Assembly: GCA_050248495.1 (NCBI GenBank) | Contig: JBFWSG010000018.1 | Coordinates: forward strand, 39,494 to 103,493 | DNA length: 64,000 bases | Direction of reading: 5' to 3' | Source: DASYDU01 sp050248495 | Lineage (GTDB): Bacteria > Planctomycetota > Planctomycetia > Pirellulales > Lacipirellulaceae | In this document: piece by piece, positions 8,142 through 16,796 of the stretch | Layout of the letters: every line of letters begins with the position of its first letter | Numbering within the stretch: position 1 is the first letter of the stretch | The notes under the pieces: model-generated | The model's database searches: none | Seen by the model: the letters and a program-made list of their open reading frames with translations, nothing else | What the model was told of the DNA's origin: nothing | Program-made: the position numbers and the translations under genes

Positions 8142-9890
8142 TCAGTTCGCCGCAACCCGCCGCAAACGCCCGCCGCAATTCGCCAGCAGGGCGATGGCCA
8201 GCAGATTCACAATGCTCGCCGGCTCCGGCACCCTCGCACTCCCCAACCCCGCGGCAGTCTCGCCAAAGAACAGCCGCCACACCGCGTAGTCGCCGTCGTC
8301 GATCACCCCGTCGCCATCTCCGTCGGCCGCGAGTCCACCGCCGCTCTGTCCGAAGGAGTCGCGCCACACACTATAGTCCGCCGCGTCGACCGTTCCGTCG
8401 TCGTTGTAATCTCCCGGCAGCACCGGCGCGAGATTGTTCCACGGCAGCACCGGCAGCTCGTTGAGCGTGATCACGCTCTGGTGGTTTAAGAACTGCTGCA
8501 GGATTGCCGCGATCTGCGTATCGCTGTAGCCGGCATTCCGATATTCGCTCGTCACGTAGTCCCAGGCCCACGGGGCGACGTAGCTCCACTTTGTGCCCCA
8601 CTGGTCCATGACGTCGGGGTTCACGAGCGTATCGGTCTCCGACACTGCGAGCAGCTTCCGCCCGTTGTAGAACTGCAGGATGTCGTTCCACTGACCGTTC
8701 ATCGTCGCCGATGGGTCGGTGTAGATGTCGAGCCCGACCATGTCCACCACGTCGTCGCCCGGGTACCAGTCGAGGTGATTGCCTTCAGAGGCCGACGAAG
8801 TGAATTCCCAGATGAGATTGTGCAGGCCGTGATAATTGGTGAGCCGATCGTAGGTGAGCCGCCACAACTCCTTGAACGTGTCCGGACCGTGCGCTCCCCA
8901 CCAGAACCAGCCCCCCTGGGCCTCGTGGAGCGGCCGCCAGATCACCGGTACGCCGGCGTCCTCGTACTTCTGCAGCTGCACCGCGATGGCGTCGATGTCG
9001 CGGAGCAGCAGTTGGTAGTCGCTGCCCGACGGATTTGCCAGTGCCGCCGGCAGATTGAATGTCGTCGCGTCGGTGTAGAACCCGCGCCACCATTCCTTAC
9101 CCGGTTGATTGATCAGATTTGCCGGCGCGTTCCAGTGCCACATCACGCTCACCACGCCGCCCGTCTGCTTCGCCCAGGCGATCGTCTGCTCGGTTTCATT
9201 GCGCGGATTCTCGCCGAACGCCACCCGCGACGGCGAATAGTCGATCAAGTCGCTGCCGCGGATCGCCGGCACCACGCCGCCCGACTGGCTCAAATACTGA
9301 CTCACCGGAAACGAAAGATTGTCGCTGCTGTTGTGCTGCAGCCCGGAGAGCGTTTTGTGGCCATACTGGCTCACCAGATAGTTCATCAGCATCTGCGTCC
9401 GCCGGTCCGCTTCCGGATCGACGAGCTGATTCGTCACCGGCAAGAGCGTCGGCGGTGTGAACGGACGCAGCTCAAAATAGTCGACGTTGTACCAGCCCCA
9501 GCCGCGATTGATCCGCAGCGTATTCGTGTCGCCGGTGAGGCTGAACGTCCCCGCGCGATCGGTGCTCCAGCCGTTGGAGGCCGTCTGGTCGAAGCCGCCG
9601 CTGCCCGTTACGCCGTCGACCGAGTAGTCGTAACCTTTGAACCCAAACGGCGAGTTGTAGCCGACCCACAGTTCGTACAGCCCGTCCGGCACTCCGGCCT
9701 GCACCTGGACGTACTGGGCTGTCTCGTTGTTGAAGCTCACATAGCCGGTGCCGGAATAGCCGGGCGTCGAATTGGCGATGAAGGAGCCGCCTCGTGTGCC
9801 GAGCTCGGCTTCGAAGCGGTAGATCTGCGCGCAGGCGGTCGCCGCACCCAGCATCGACACCACCGCCGCCAAGAAAACCGCCTGCTTCAC
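8142..9890 (-). CDS. Secreted GH26 mannanase-like hydrolase with CBM, dockerin and PEP-CTERM tag
   Basis: A 582-residue modular enzyme. The order is signal peptide (1-21), CBM35-like carbohydrate-binding domain (about 24-142), GH26 catalytic domain (about 160-475), paired dockerin-like calcium loops (GDYNDDGTVDAADYSVW from 493; DGDGDGVIDDGDYAVW from 523) and PEP-CTERM tag (VPEP at 554-557, then helix and RR). GH26 enzymes are retaining beta-1,4-mannanases and relatives. The acid/base should be Glu323 in WRPLHEAQGGWFWWG and the nucleophile Glu418 in LLAVSETD. It probably acts outside the cell on mannan-type polysaccharide. Specificity is inferred from family only. Confidence 0.88.
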   Translation of the reverse strand: MKQAVFLAAVVSMLGAATACAQIYRFEAELGTRGGSFIANSTPGYSGTGYVSFNNETAQYVQVQAGVPDGLYELWVGYNSPFGFKGYDYSVDGVTGSGGFDQTASNGWSTDRAGTFSLTGDTNTLRINRGWGWYNVDYFELRPFTPPTLLPVTNQLVDPEADRRTQMLMNYLVSQYGHKTLSGLQHNSSDNLSFPVSQYLSQSGGVVPAIRGSDLIDYSPSRVAFGENPRNETEQTIAWAKQTGGVVSVMWHWNAPANLINQPGKEWWRGFYTDATTFNLPAALANPSGSDYQLLLRDIDAIAVQLQKYEDAGVPVIWRPLHEAQGGWFWWGAHGPDTFKELWRLTYDRLTNYHGLHNLIWEFTSSASEGNHLDWYPGDDVVDMVGLDIYTDPSATMNGQWNDILQFYNGRKLLAVSETDTLVNPDVMDQWGTKWSYVAPWAWDYVTSEYRNAGYSDTQIAAILQQFLNHQSVITLNELPVLPWNNLAPVLPGDYNDDGTVDAADYSVWRDSFGQSGGGLAADGDGDGVIDDGDYAVWRLFFGETAAGLGSARVPEPASIVNLLAIALLANCGGRLRRVAAN

Positions 9891-10367
9891 GCCTGCCGCC
9901 TGCGGCCAGAGGGCCGCTCAAGTCACTTCCCAGCGTCGATTATACACGCGGCGTGCAAAATGATCCCAAGAAAATCACTAGCTAAACCATTTGAGCAGGA
10001 ATAGGCGGCCTTGACCCGCCCTCCGGATGTGCTACCCTTGGACTAACCAATAGGTGCAAGACCGGCGGCCAAACACGCGAATCGCTCGCACAGCCGTCAG
10101 GTTCATTCAAATTCGCTTGCAGCGGCCATCGGGGCTCCCTCCTAAAGTTCGCCCCGGTTTCTTGCTCACGACCGCGACTGATTTTCTTGCTCCTGACGAG
10201 AGTTCCCGCCGAATGGTTCGGCGGTCGAGCCTCATGCCTGATCGCATCCGGCGCTGACGCTGTGTCCGCCCGCAGTGCGCTCGGGCCGCAAATTTCGAGC
10301 GGCGTCGGAGATGCCGCGTACCACGTTCGACGACACAACGGTCGTCGCAAGAAAGAGAGAGTTTGTC
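9891..10367. other. Divergent intergenic region before the DEAD-box helicase
   Basis: This 477-base gap separates the divergently transcribed mannanase-like and helicase genes. It contains no recognisable gene. It holds a candidate promoter (10011-10038) that would give the helicase a leader of more than 300 nt. Upstream ATG codons at 10275 and 10311 are in frame with the helicase but lack good ribosome-binding sites. Confidence 0.5.
10011..10038 (+). promoter_or_regulatory. Candidate promoter of the DEAD-box helicase
   Basis: TTGACC (10011-10016) and TACCCT (10033-10038) are 16 nt apart. The -35 box is good and the -10 box is weak. The implied 5' leader of about 325 nt recalls the long leaders of cold-shock helicase mRNAs, but this is inference. 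Confidence 0.3.
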
Positions 10368-11801
10368 TTGAGTACGGAAACCGCGTTTGAAAATTTGGGC
10401 CTCGTCGATTCGCTCCTCCGCGCCGTTCGCGCCGAGGGCTACGAAGTCGCCACGCCCATCCAAGCCAAGGCCATCGGTCCGGTCCTCGCCGGGCACGACC
10501 TGATGGGCTGCGCCCAAACTGGCACCGGTAAGACCGCAGCCTTCGCCCTGCCCACGCTGCAGCGCCTGAGCGTCGGCTCGCGGGCCGCCCAACTGGACGA
10601 CGGCGATCGCCGCCGCGCGAAGAGCCGCCGCCCGATCCGCGCGCTCGTGCTGGCGCCGACCCGCGAACTTGCGGCTCAGATCGGCGAGAGCTTCAACGTC
10701 TACGGAAAATTTGCCGGCCTCCGTTCGGCCGTGATCTATGGCGGCGTCGGCCAGGGACCGCAGGTGCGAGCTCTCCAAAATGGCGTCGACATCCTCGTCG
10801 CCACGCCCGGCCGGCTCGAGGATCTCAAGGAGCAGGGTTACATCGACCTGCGGCACGTCGAGATCCTGATCCTGGATGAAGCCGACCAGATGCTCGACAT
10901 GGGCTTCATCGTCCCCTTGCGCCGGATCGTCGCCGCGACGCCCCGCGAGCGGCAGACGCTGATGTTCTCCGCCACCATGCCGCCGGAAATCAAACAACTG
11001 GCGCACGAATGGCTCACCAACCCGACCTACGTCGAAGTCGCTCCCGTCGCCACGCCGGCCGAGCTCGTGGAGCAATCGGTCCACTATGTCGAGCCGCGCG
11101 AGAAGCTCAACAAGCTGCAGGAGTACATTGAAACGACTGCCTGCTCGCGGATGATCGTCTTCTCGCGGACCAAGCGCGGGGCCGATCGCATCGTGAAGCA
11201 ACTGAGCCGCAGCGGCATCAAGTCGGCCGCGCTCCACAGCAACAAGAGCCAAAGCGTCCGCCAGCGGACGCTCGCCGCGTTCAAAGGCAACCGTCCGCCG
11301 GTGCTCGTGGCCACCGACATCGCCGCCCGCGGCCTGGACGTCGACGCGATTTCGCACGTGGTGAACTACGACCTGCCGGATGTGCCCGAAGTGTACGTCC
11401 ACCGCATCGGCCGCACCGGCCGCGCCGGCGCCACCGGCATGGCCACGAGTTTCGTGGGCCCGGAGGAACGGGATCAATTGCGGCAAATCGAACGGCTGAT
11501 GAAGCGCAAGCTGGACGTGATCGGCGACGCTCCCGCGTGGACCCAGCAAGGGGCCACGCCGGTAGCGGACCGACGCGAAGGTGGCCCGCGTCGCCGCCGC
11601 GGCCCCGGCAACGTCCCCCGCGGCGCGAGCGGCGGCAAACGTCCTCGTCGTCGCAAATTCCGCCGCGATGGCGCAGACGCCAATGACCGCCGCACGAACG
11701 GTGCGCCGAAGCCGGCTGCCACGGCCACTGCGAACACGAATGGTCAGCCGTCAAACCGCCCCCGTCGCCCCAAGAAGCGGCGGATTCTGGCGGGGTTGTA
11801 A
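10368..11801 (+). CDS. DEAD-box ATP-dependent RNA helicase (RhlE-like)
   Basis: DEAD-box helicases unwind short RNA duplexes in ribosome assembly and mRNA turnover. All core motifs are present: Q motif (GYEVATPIQAKAI), I (AQTGTGKT), Ia (PTRELAAQI), Ib (TPGRL), II (DEAD), III (SAT), V (ARGLD) and VI (HRIGRTGRAG). The last 90 or so residues are a basic, Arg/Lys-rich low-complexity tail typical of RhlE-type proteins. The TTG at 10368 (LSTETAFENLGL) is chosen because it precedes the family's usual N-terminus and has GAGAGA upstream. ATG starts at 10275 or 10311 remain possible. Confidence 0.9.
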   Translation: MSTETAFENLGLVDSLLRAVRAEGYEVATPIQAKAIGPVLAGHDLMGCAQTGTGKTAAFALPTLQRLSVGSRAAQLDDGDRRRAKSRRPIRALVLAPTRELAAQIGESFNVYGKFAGLRSAVIYGGVGQGPQVRALQNGVDILVATPGRLEDLKEQGYIDLRHVEILILDEADQMLDMGFIVPLRRIVAATPRERQTLMFSATMPPEIKQLAHEWLTNPTYVEVAPVATPAELVEQSVHYVEPREKLNKLQEYIETTACSRMIVFSRTKRGADRIVKQLSRSGIKSAALHSNKSQSVRQRTLAAFKGNRPPVLVATDIAARGLDVDAISHVVNYDLPDVPEVYVHRIGRTGRAGATGMATSFVGPEERDQLRQIERLMKRKLDVIGDAPAWTQQGATPVADRREGGPRRRRGPGNVPRGASGGKRPRRRKFRRDGADANDRRTNGAPKPAATATANTNGQPSNRPRRPKKRRILAGL

Positions 11802-11854
11802 CCTGGTCACCGCGGCGCGCAACCAACGGCGATTCATGGCCGTGCAGCAGATAG

Positions 11855-11874
11855 CCCCGGCATTCATGCCGGGG
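11855..11874. repeat. REP-like palindrome after the helicase
   Basis: CCCCGGCAT (11855-11863) and ATGCCGGGG (11866-11874) form a perfect 9-bp stem with a 2-nt loop. A second small palindrome, CCCGC/GCGGG, lies at 11904-11915. Such GC hairpins are scattered between genes in this window and may also act in termination. Confidence 0.65.
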
Positions 11875-11994
11875 TAATATGAGACCGTACCTTCAGTGGG
11901 AGGCCCGCTCGCGGGTCTTCGCGCTATCTTGGCCTGAGCTTTGTTGCTCGGGGACGATGACACCGCAACACAGCCCTCCGGCGCCCGGTTGGCT

Positions 11995-12372
11995 ATGACG
12001 ACGTCAAGCATTTCCACGTCAGAATCAGAACGCAAGAACGACTACCGACGATTGGTCGCCATCGCATTCTATTCGGCTACAGCCATCGCCGCTGGGACAA
12101 ACGCCCTAAACAACAACGCGCTGGTCTATGGTCTCGGCGCGATCTTGCTTGCAAGCACTTCCGCCGGCTGGTGCCTCGCCGACGCGAGCTGGCGCGGCCA
12201 ACCGATGACTTGGGCTGCGCAGTTGCTGGCGTACATGTTTTGGCCCATCGCCGTGCCGATTTACCTCATCGCTTCACGTGGCTGGCGCGGCCTCGGCTGG
12301 GCGCTGCTTAACACCATCGCTTTCTACATCACGTCGGTCGCAGCGCATTTTGCGGTGCTCTCTATGTATTGA
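11995..12372 (+). CDS. Small membrane protein of unknown function
   Basis: A 125-residue protein with a short polar N-terminus (MTTSSISTSESERKND) and three or four hydrophobic segments: around LVAIAFYSATAIAAG, ALVYGLGAILLA, LLAYMFWPIAVPIYLI and LLNTIAFYITSVAAHFAVL. The ATG at 11995 is preferred to a TTG at 11941 because the longer version adds an unlikely polar segment. The WPI.VPIYLI...GWRGL pattern occurs in short membrane proteins of unknown role. It stands alone between the helicase and the aminotransferase. Confidence 0.6.
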   Translation: MTTSSISTSESERKNDYRRLVAIAFYSATAIAAGTNALNNNALVYGLGAILLASTSAGWCLADASWRGQPMTWAAQLLAYMFWPIAVPIYLIASRGWRGLGWALLNTIAFYITSVAAHFAVLSMY

Positions 12373-12506
12373 GGCTCTGCGGCGTTAGAAGATTAGTGGT
12401 GCCGAATGGCCGATCTCAGCGCGGATCACATCGTAGCTTGAATCGCGTCCGACCGGCGACGACAATGGGCCGAAGGGCGATGCAGTCGTAATTCCTTGGA
12501 GGTCGA

Positions 12507-13787
12507 GTGGTGAGCCATTCATCCGTGTTGCACGGGCCGCGCGTCGCCGCTGACCGGTCCTCCACCATCGCCTCCGTCGACCAAATCCGCACTCATTTTC
12601 CCGCCTTGCAGCGGAAAATCGCCGGCTTGCCGGTCGCCTATTTCGACGGTCCCGGCGGTACGCAGTGCCCGCGCGCCGTTGTCGATGCGATGGTGGACTA
12701 CCTCTGTCATCACAATGCCAACACCCACTGGAACTACCCGGCCAGTCGCGAAACCGATGCGATCCTGGCTGCCGCCCGGGCGGCGATGGCCGACTTTTTC
12801 AATTCCTCGCCGGAAGAAGTCTATTTTGGCGCCAACGCCACCACGCTCGCCTTCCACACCGCGCGAGCGGTCGGCCAAACGCTCTCCGCCGGCGACGAGA
12901 TTGTCGTGACCGAGCTCGACCACCATGCCAACATCGGCCCGTGGCAGGCGCTAGCCCGCGAACGCGGCATCGTGCTCAAGCCGGTGCGATTCGACAACGC
13001 CACAGGAGAGCTTGATTGGAATGACTTCGAAGCGAAGGTCACGCCGCGGACCAAATTGATCGCCGTCGGCGCGGCGTCGAACGCCCTGGGCACAATTAAT
13101 GACCTCCCACGCGCCGCCGCGCTCGCCAAGAGCGCCGGTGCCCTCCTGTTTGTCGACGCCGTCCACTTCGCGCACCACCAGCTCGTCGACGTCGAGGAAA
13201 TGGGCTGCGATTTTCTCACTTGCTCGGCCTACAAGTTCTATGGCCCGCACGTCGGCGTTATGTACTGCCGGCGCGGCCTCTTCGATTCGCTGCCATTTGC
13301 CAAAGTGGCCCCCGCCTCGAACACGGCCCCCGAGCGCGCCGAAACCGGCACACTTAATCACGAAGGCATCGCCGGCACCGCGGCTGCCGTCGACTTTCTG
13401 GCATCGCTCGCCGCGGAATCGGGGTCGCGCCGAGAGCGGCTCACGAGTTCGTTTCATGAGCTGCACGCCCGCAGCATGTTGCTGTTCGATCGACTCTGGA
13501 CCGGCCTCGCCGCGATCGATGGCATCACGCTCTGCGGCCCGCAGCCAGACGCCGCCCGCACTTCGACGCTCGCGTTCACGATCGCCGGTGTCAGAGCGAG
13601 CGATGCCGCCCGCCAGCTGGCTGACCGCGGCATCTTCGTTTCGCACGGTGACTTCTACGCGATGACCGTCGTGGAGCGGCTTGGCCTCGCACCGGAGGGC
13701 CTGATCCGCGCCGGTTGCGCCTGCTACACGACGGAGTCAGAAATCGACCGGCTCATCGACGGCGTCCGCGAGCTTGGCCGCCGCTAG
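12507..13787 (+). CDS. Cysteine desulfurase-like class V aminotransferase
   Basis: A 426-residue PLP enzyme of aminotransferase class V, matching the cysteine-desulfurase-like group rather than true IscS/SufS. Key features are YFDGPGGTQCP near the N-terminus, the ELDHHANIGPW segment, a cofactor aspartate in LLFVDAVHFAHH and the PLP-binding lysine in SAYKFYGPHVG. The C-terminal part ends GCACYTTESEIDRLIDGV. The real substrate of this subgroup is uncertain. The GTG start at 12507 has TTGGAGG a few nt upstream. No iron-sulfur assembly genes are nearby. Confidence 0.85.
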   Translation: MVSHSSVLHGPRVAADRSSTIASVDQIRTHFPALQRKIAGLPVAYFDGPGGTQCPRAVVDAMVDYLCHHNANTHWNYPASRETDAILAAARAAMADFFNSSPEEVYFGANATTLAFHTARAVGQTLSAGDEIVVTELDHHANIGPWQALARERGIVLKPVRFDNATGELDWNDFEAKVTPRTKLIAVGAASNALGTINDLPRAAALAKSAGALLFVDAVHFAHHQLVDVEEMGCDFLTCSAYKFYGPHVGVMYCRRGLFDSLPFAKVAPASNTAPERAETGTLNHEGIAGTAAAVDFLASLAAESGSRRERLTSSFHELHARSMLLFDRLWTGLAAIDGITLCGPQPDAARTSTLAFTIAGVRASDAARQLADRGIFVSHGDFYAMTVVERLGLAPEGLIRAGCACYTTESEIDRLIDGVRELGRR

Positions 13788-13821
13788 CGCATTTTTACCG
13801 TGGTCCGCATCGCAATTGATC

Positions 13822-13896
13822 CTGTGGGAGGCGTCTCCGACGCCGATTTCGCTATCAAATTGAGCCCTGCATCGGCCTCGGAGAGGCCTCCCACAG
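13822..13896. repeat. Long palindromic repeat, copy 1 (GGAGGCGTCTCCGACGCC family)
   Basis: Two 26-bp arms (13822-13847 and 13871-13896) are reverse complements with two mismatches. The arm core GGAGGCGTCTCCGACGCC is itself partly palindromic. The copy lies between two convergent genes, where the hairpin could terminate both. A second copy with the same core is at 25164-25241 in the ribosomal operon. Confidence 0.85.
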
Positions 13897-13924
13897 CACG
13901 TCTTGCTGCACAGCTATCAATAAA

Positions 13925-15184
13925 TCAAAACGTCAAACGGTGCCTCCCCGCAGCGAATTCCAACGGCACAGCTACCTCTTCAATCTCGCACAACGGATTA
14001 GCCGTCAGCTCTTCGGCCAAATCCGCGCTCGCATACAGCGTGTCGAGGTGGAGAGTGTTGGGAATAAATAGCCACCGCTCCGTGCCATAGCGGCGCGCGA
14101 TCGTGGCCACCAGCTCTTCGTCATCGGCGAACGCCACCGGGATCTTCGCCCGTTCCATGTGGCCGGTCGTGAAGGCGTTGAGGAAAGTCTTCTGCTCGTC
14201 GATCGCATCGCGGAGCCGGCGGGTGATGAAGTCGGCCAGTCCCACGCCGATGGCGTTCCCCTTCGTGGCCGCCGAGAGATTGAGGGCCGCGATCACGCGA
14301 ATTCGCGGCGTGGCCAGGTCTTCGCCGTCGCGCACGCCGCGGTAGCCGATCACATTGGTGTCCATTCCGGTGCCGCTGTAGGTCTTGCCGATCTCGTCGA
14401 CCACCAGCACGTTGATGTCATCCAGCGGCAAGCGCGGGAAGTAGCTGCGATGTCGTTCCAAGAGCTGCGGTTCTCGTGTGAGGATTTCATCCGGCCGCAA
14501 GGCGTGGAGCTCGGCGGTCTGATCGTAGCCGTCTTCGAGAATCGCCAGGCCGGCCCAGATCTTGCCCGAGTCGAGCACCACCTGGCCCATCTCGAGGAGC
14601 ATGTCCCGCATTGTCGGCGTCGGGGCCGAATGAAAGGTTTCGGCCGACGGGATTTTGCCCATGCCGACGACCATCATCTTCGTGAGGCCGCTTTGCACCG
14701 GGCCGGAGAAGCAGGTGTGGAGCTTGATGCGATTGAGCACCAAGACCCCCGCGGACTCGAACGCATGACGATCCATCCAAACTGTGCTGTGTGGTGCAGG
14801 CGGCTCACCTGCTTTGACAGCCGGGCCGGCTGTTCCACTCACACTGCCGAGCTTCACGACGTCCATCGACGCGCGAATGGGCATGCCCATTGCCTTCTCG
14901 GTGAGTCCTAGCGACTCGACCATCGCCCGCTGACCTTCGGCCGTGCCACCGTTGTGGGAGCCCATGGCGGGAAACAGAAACGGACTCGCACCGCGCTTGC
15001 GGAGCCAATCACCAGCCGCCTTGGTGATCTCAGCGATGTTGGCGATGCCGCGGCTGCCGGCGGTGATGCCGACATCGCCACGAGGTACCGCGAGATTCAG
15101 CGAGTCCAAGGCAGCGTGGACGGCTGCCGGAATGTCGGCAACCGGGTTCGAGACAAGCCGCTGTCGGACGCGGAGGAGCTGCAT
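13925..15184 (-). CDS. Lactate racemase-like protein (DUF2088/LarA-like)
   Basis: A 419-residue protein resembling the LarA/DUF2088 family, whose founding member racemises lactate with a nickel-pincer cofactor. Recognisable segments are FPAMGSHNGGTAEGQRAMV, a LNRIKLHTCFSGPVQSGLTKMMVVGMGK block and LVVDEIGKTYSGTGMDTNVIGY. The start at 15184 (MQLLRVRQRL) is chosen because the longer frame upstream is low-complexity and not family-like. No lar cofactor genes (larB, larC, larE) are seen here, so the substrate and cofactor are open. Confidence 0.7.
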   Translation of the reverse strand: MQLLRVRQRLVSNPVADIPAAVHAALDSLNLAVPRGDVGITAGSRGIANIAEITKAAGDWLRKRGASPFLFPAMGSHNGGTAEGQRAMVESLGLTEKAMGMPIRASMDVVKLGSVSGTAGPAVKAGEPPAPHSTVWMDRHAFESAGVLVLNRIKLHTCFSGPVQSGLTKMMVVGMGKIPSAETFHSAPTPTMRDMLLEMGQVVLDSGKIWAGLAILEDGYDQTAELHALRPDEILTREPQLLERHRSYFPRLPLDDINVLVVDEIGKTYSGTGMDTNVIGYRGVRDGEDLATPRIRVIAALNLSAATKGNAIGVGLADFITRRLRDAIDEQKTFLNAFTTGHMERAKIPVAFADDEELVATIARRYGTERWLFIPNTLHLDTLYASADLAEELTANPLCEIEEVAVPLEFAAGRHRLTF

Positions 15185-15411
15185 AAATGGGCTATTTGGG
15201 TGATATGGGAATGCTCGTGGACGGTAACGACGGTGCGAATTCCTCGAGAAATCGCCAAGCCGTCCAAGGCGCCCAGAAGTCGGACGGGTCAGTCCAGAGC
15301 GCCTTGGTACCAAGGGCATGTTTTTGGGTCGGAGCTTCGGCTCGCCATCTCGCTGTTCTATCATAGCGACTCGCCCACATTCGTTCGGCAAACCATGGGA
15401 GATTCGCGGCA

Positions 15412-16731
15412 ATGGAGGTCCTGGTTGCGGTGCTCGCCGCGTTGGCGGTATTGCTCATTCCGATTGCGGTGCTGCTGGCAGCGGCCGCGGTGCTGGGGGC
15501 GAGCGGTGTCGTCGAGGTGGCTACGGCCGCGAAGCGTCGCACGTCGGAAATTGCGAAACCTTCAGCCGCGCCCGCCAGGTCGGTGGTGGCACGGGTTGCG
15601 TTGTGGATCGCAGTGGTTTCCGGGGCGCTCGCCGTTGGGAGCATGCTGTTGCTACTGGCACTCAACACGGTCGCGTTCGAGTGGGCGGTCCGGCAGGCGC
15701 TCGCGGCGGGGCAAACGAAGAGCGGCATTGCGGCGGATTTCGAATCGGCCGACGGCAATCTCTTTGTCGGCCGGGTGAATCTCACGAACGCAACCTTTGT
15801 GCGTCGGGGGCATCCCGTGTCCGACTTCGATTTGCAGGTGGATAAGCTCGACCTCGATGCCGACGTCTGGAAGCTGCTCGCGGGGCAGACGGTTTTCGAG
15901 CAGGTGAAGGTCGACGGCGTTCGGGGCGATTTCACGCGAAACGGCCAGCGGGACCCGTTGATGCCGCGGCGGCAATTTGCGATCGACTCTCTGACGGTGG
16001 AAAACGTGTCACTCTCGGTGGCGGACCAGTCGCGGCCGCCGCGGGAAGTGAGCGTGCCTTTGGAAGTGAAGTCGCTCGAGATCGCGGATTTCCGCAGTAC
16101 GTGGGCCGCGTTCGACATGCTGTTCCGCTCGACGTGCCAGGGGCTCCTCGACGGGCAGCCGTTCTCGATCGTCAATCGCCCGGTGGAAGGCGGCGAGGCG
16201 CATGAGACGCAGTGGGTCGCGCGGGATCTGCCGGTATATGTGCTGAGCGGCTACTTCGCTGGGCCACTTTCATGGCTCGTCGACGGGCGACTGGACGTCG
16301 ACGTCACGACCCGCTGGCGTCCGGACGACAATGACCCGGAGCTGGAAATGCATTGTCATCTGGTGGCCCACGGTTTTGCGGCCGATGTGCCGGAGCAGCT
16401 CAAAGCACTGCAAAAAGTGTTCGAGCCAGCGCTCGCGGCATTGAACGATTCGAACGCCCGGCTGCCGATCGAATTCGACGCGACGATGAGCAAGGAGGCG
16501 TTTCGCGGCCAGCTCTCGCCCCTGGCTGCGGGCCTGGCCGAGGTGCTCGCCCAGGCCTCGGGGAAGGCGTTTACCAAACTGTTTCCCACTGTTGCGGGCC
16601 GGATCGGCGAACGGGTGGACCGGATCCGGTCGACGATTCGGGGACTGCTTCGGCCACGGGAGGGGGACGCGTTGGAAAGCGAAGAAGAAGTGGTTGAAGG
16701 GGAGGGTGGGGCGGACCGGGAGGAGGATTGA
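15412..16731 (+). CDS. Membrane-anchored AsmA-like protein of unknown function
   Basis: A 439-residue protein with two N-terminal hydrophobic stretches (about residues 1-35 and 60-90) and a large beta-rich periplasmic body with repeated patterns such as GNLFVGRVNLTNATF, LDADVWKLLAGQTVFEQVKVDGV and PREVSVPLEVKSLEIADF. That pattern is typical of AsmA/DUF748-like proteins, which bridge membranes and influence lipid transport or envelope assembly in other bacteria. The C-terminus is acidic (ESEEEVVEGEGG). It is divergent from the LarA-like gene. The assignment is by pattern only. Confidence 0.6.
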   Translation: MEVLVAVLAALAVLLIPIAVLLAAAAVLGASGVVEVATAAKRRTSEIAKPSAAPARSVVARVALWIAVVSGALAVGSMLLLLALNTVAFEWAVRQALAAGQTKSGIAADFESADGNLFVGRVNLTNATFVRRGHPVSDFDLQVDKLDLDADVWKLLAGQTVFEQVKVDGVRGDFTRNGQRDPLMPRRQFAIDSLTVENVSLSVADQSRPPREVSVPLEVKSLEIADFRSTWAAFDMLFRSTCQGLLDGQPFSIVNRPVEGGEAHETQWVARDLPVYVLSGYFAGPLSWLVDGRLDVDVTTRWRPDDNDPELEMHCHLVAHGFAADVPEQLKALQKVFEPALAALNDSNARLPIEFDATMSKEAFRGQLSPLAAGLAEVLAQASGKAFTKLFPTVAGRIGERVDRIRSTIRGLLRPREGDALESEEEVVEGEGGADREED

Positions 16732-16796
16732 AAGCGATTTAACGGGGGCCGACCATCGCTCCGCGACGGTGCCCGCGCCCCGACGCGCTGCTCTTT

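Noticed and set aside
8775..10004. Long open frame on the plus strand opposite the GH26 gene (409 codons)
   Set aside because: It is antisense to a well-supported enzyme with signal peptide, catalytic residues and sorting tag. Its translation is Arg/His-rich and low-complexity, as expected for the GC-rich complementary strand.
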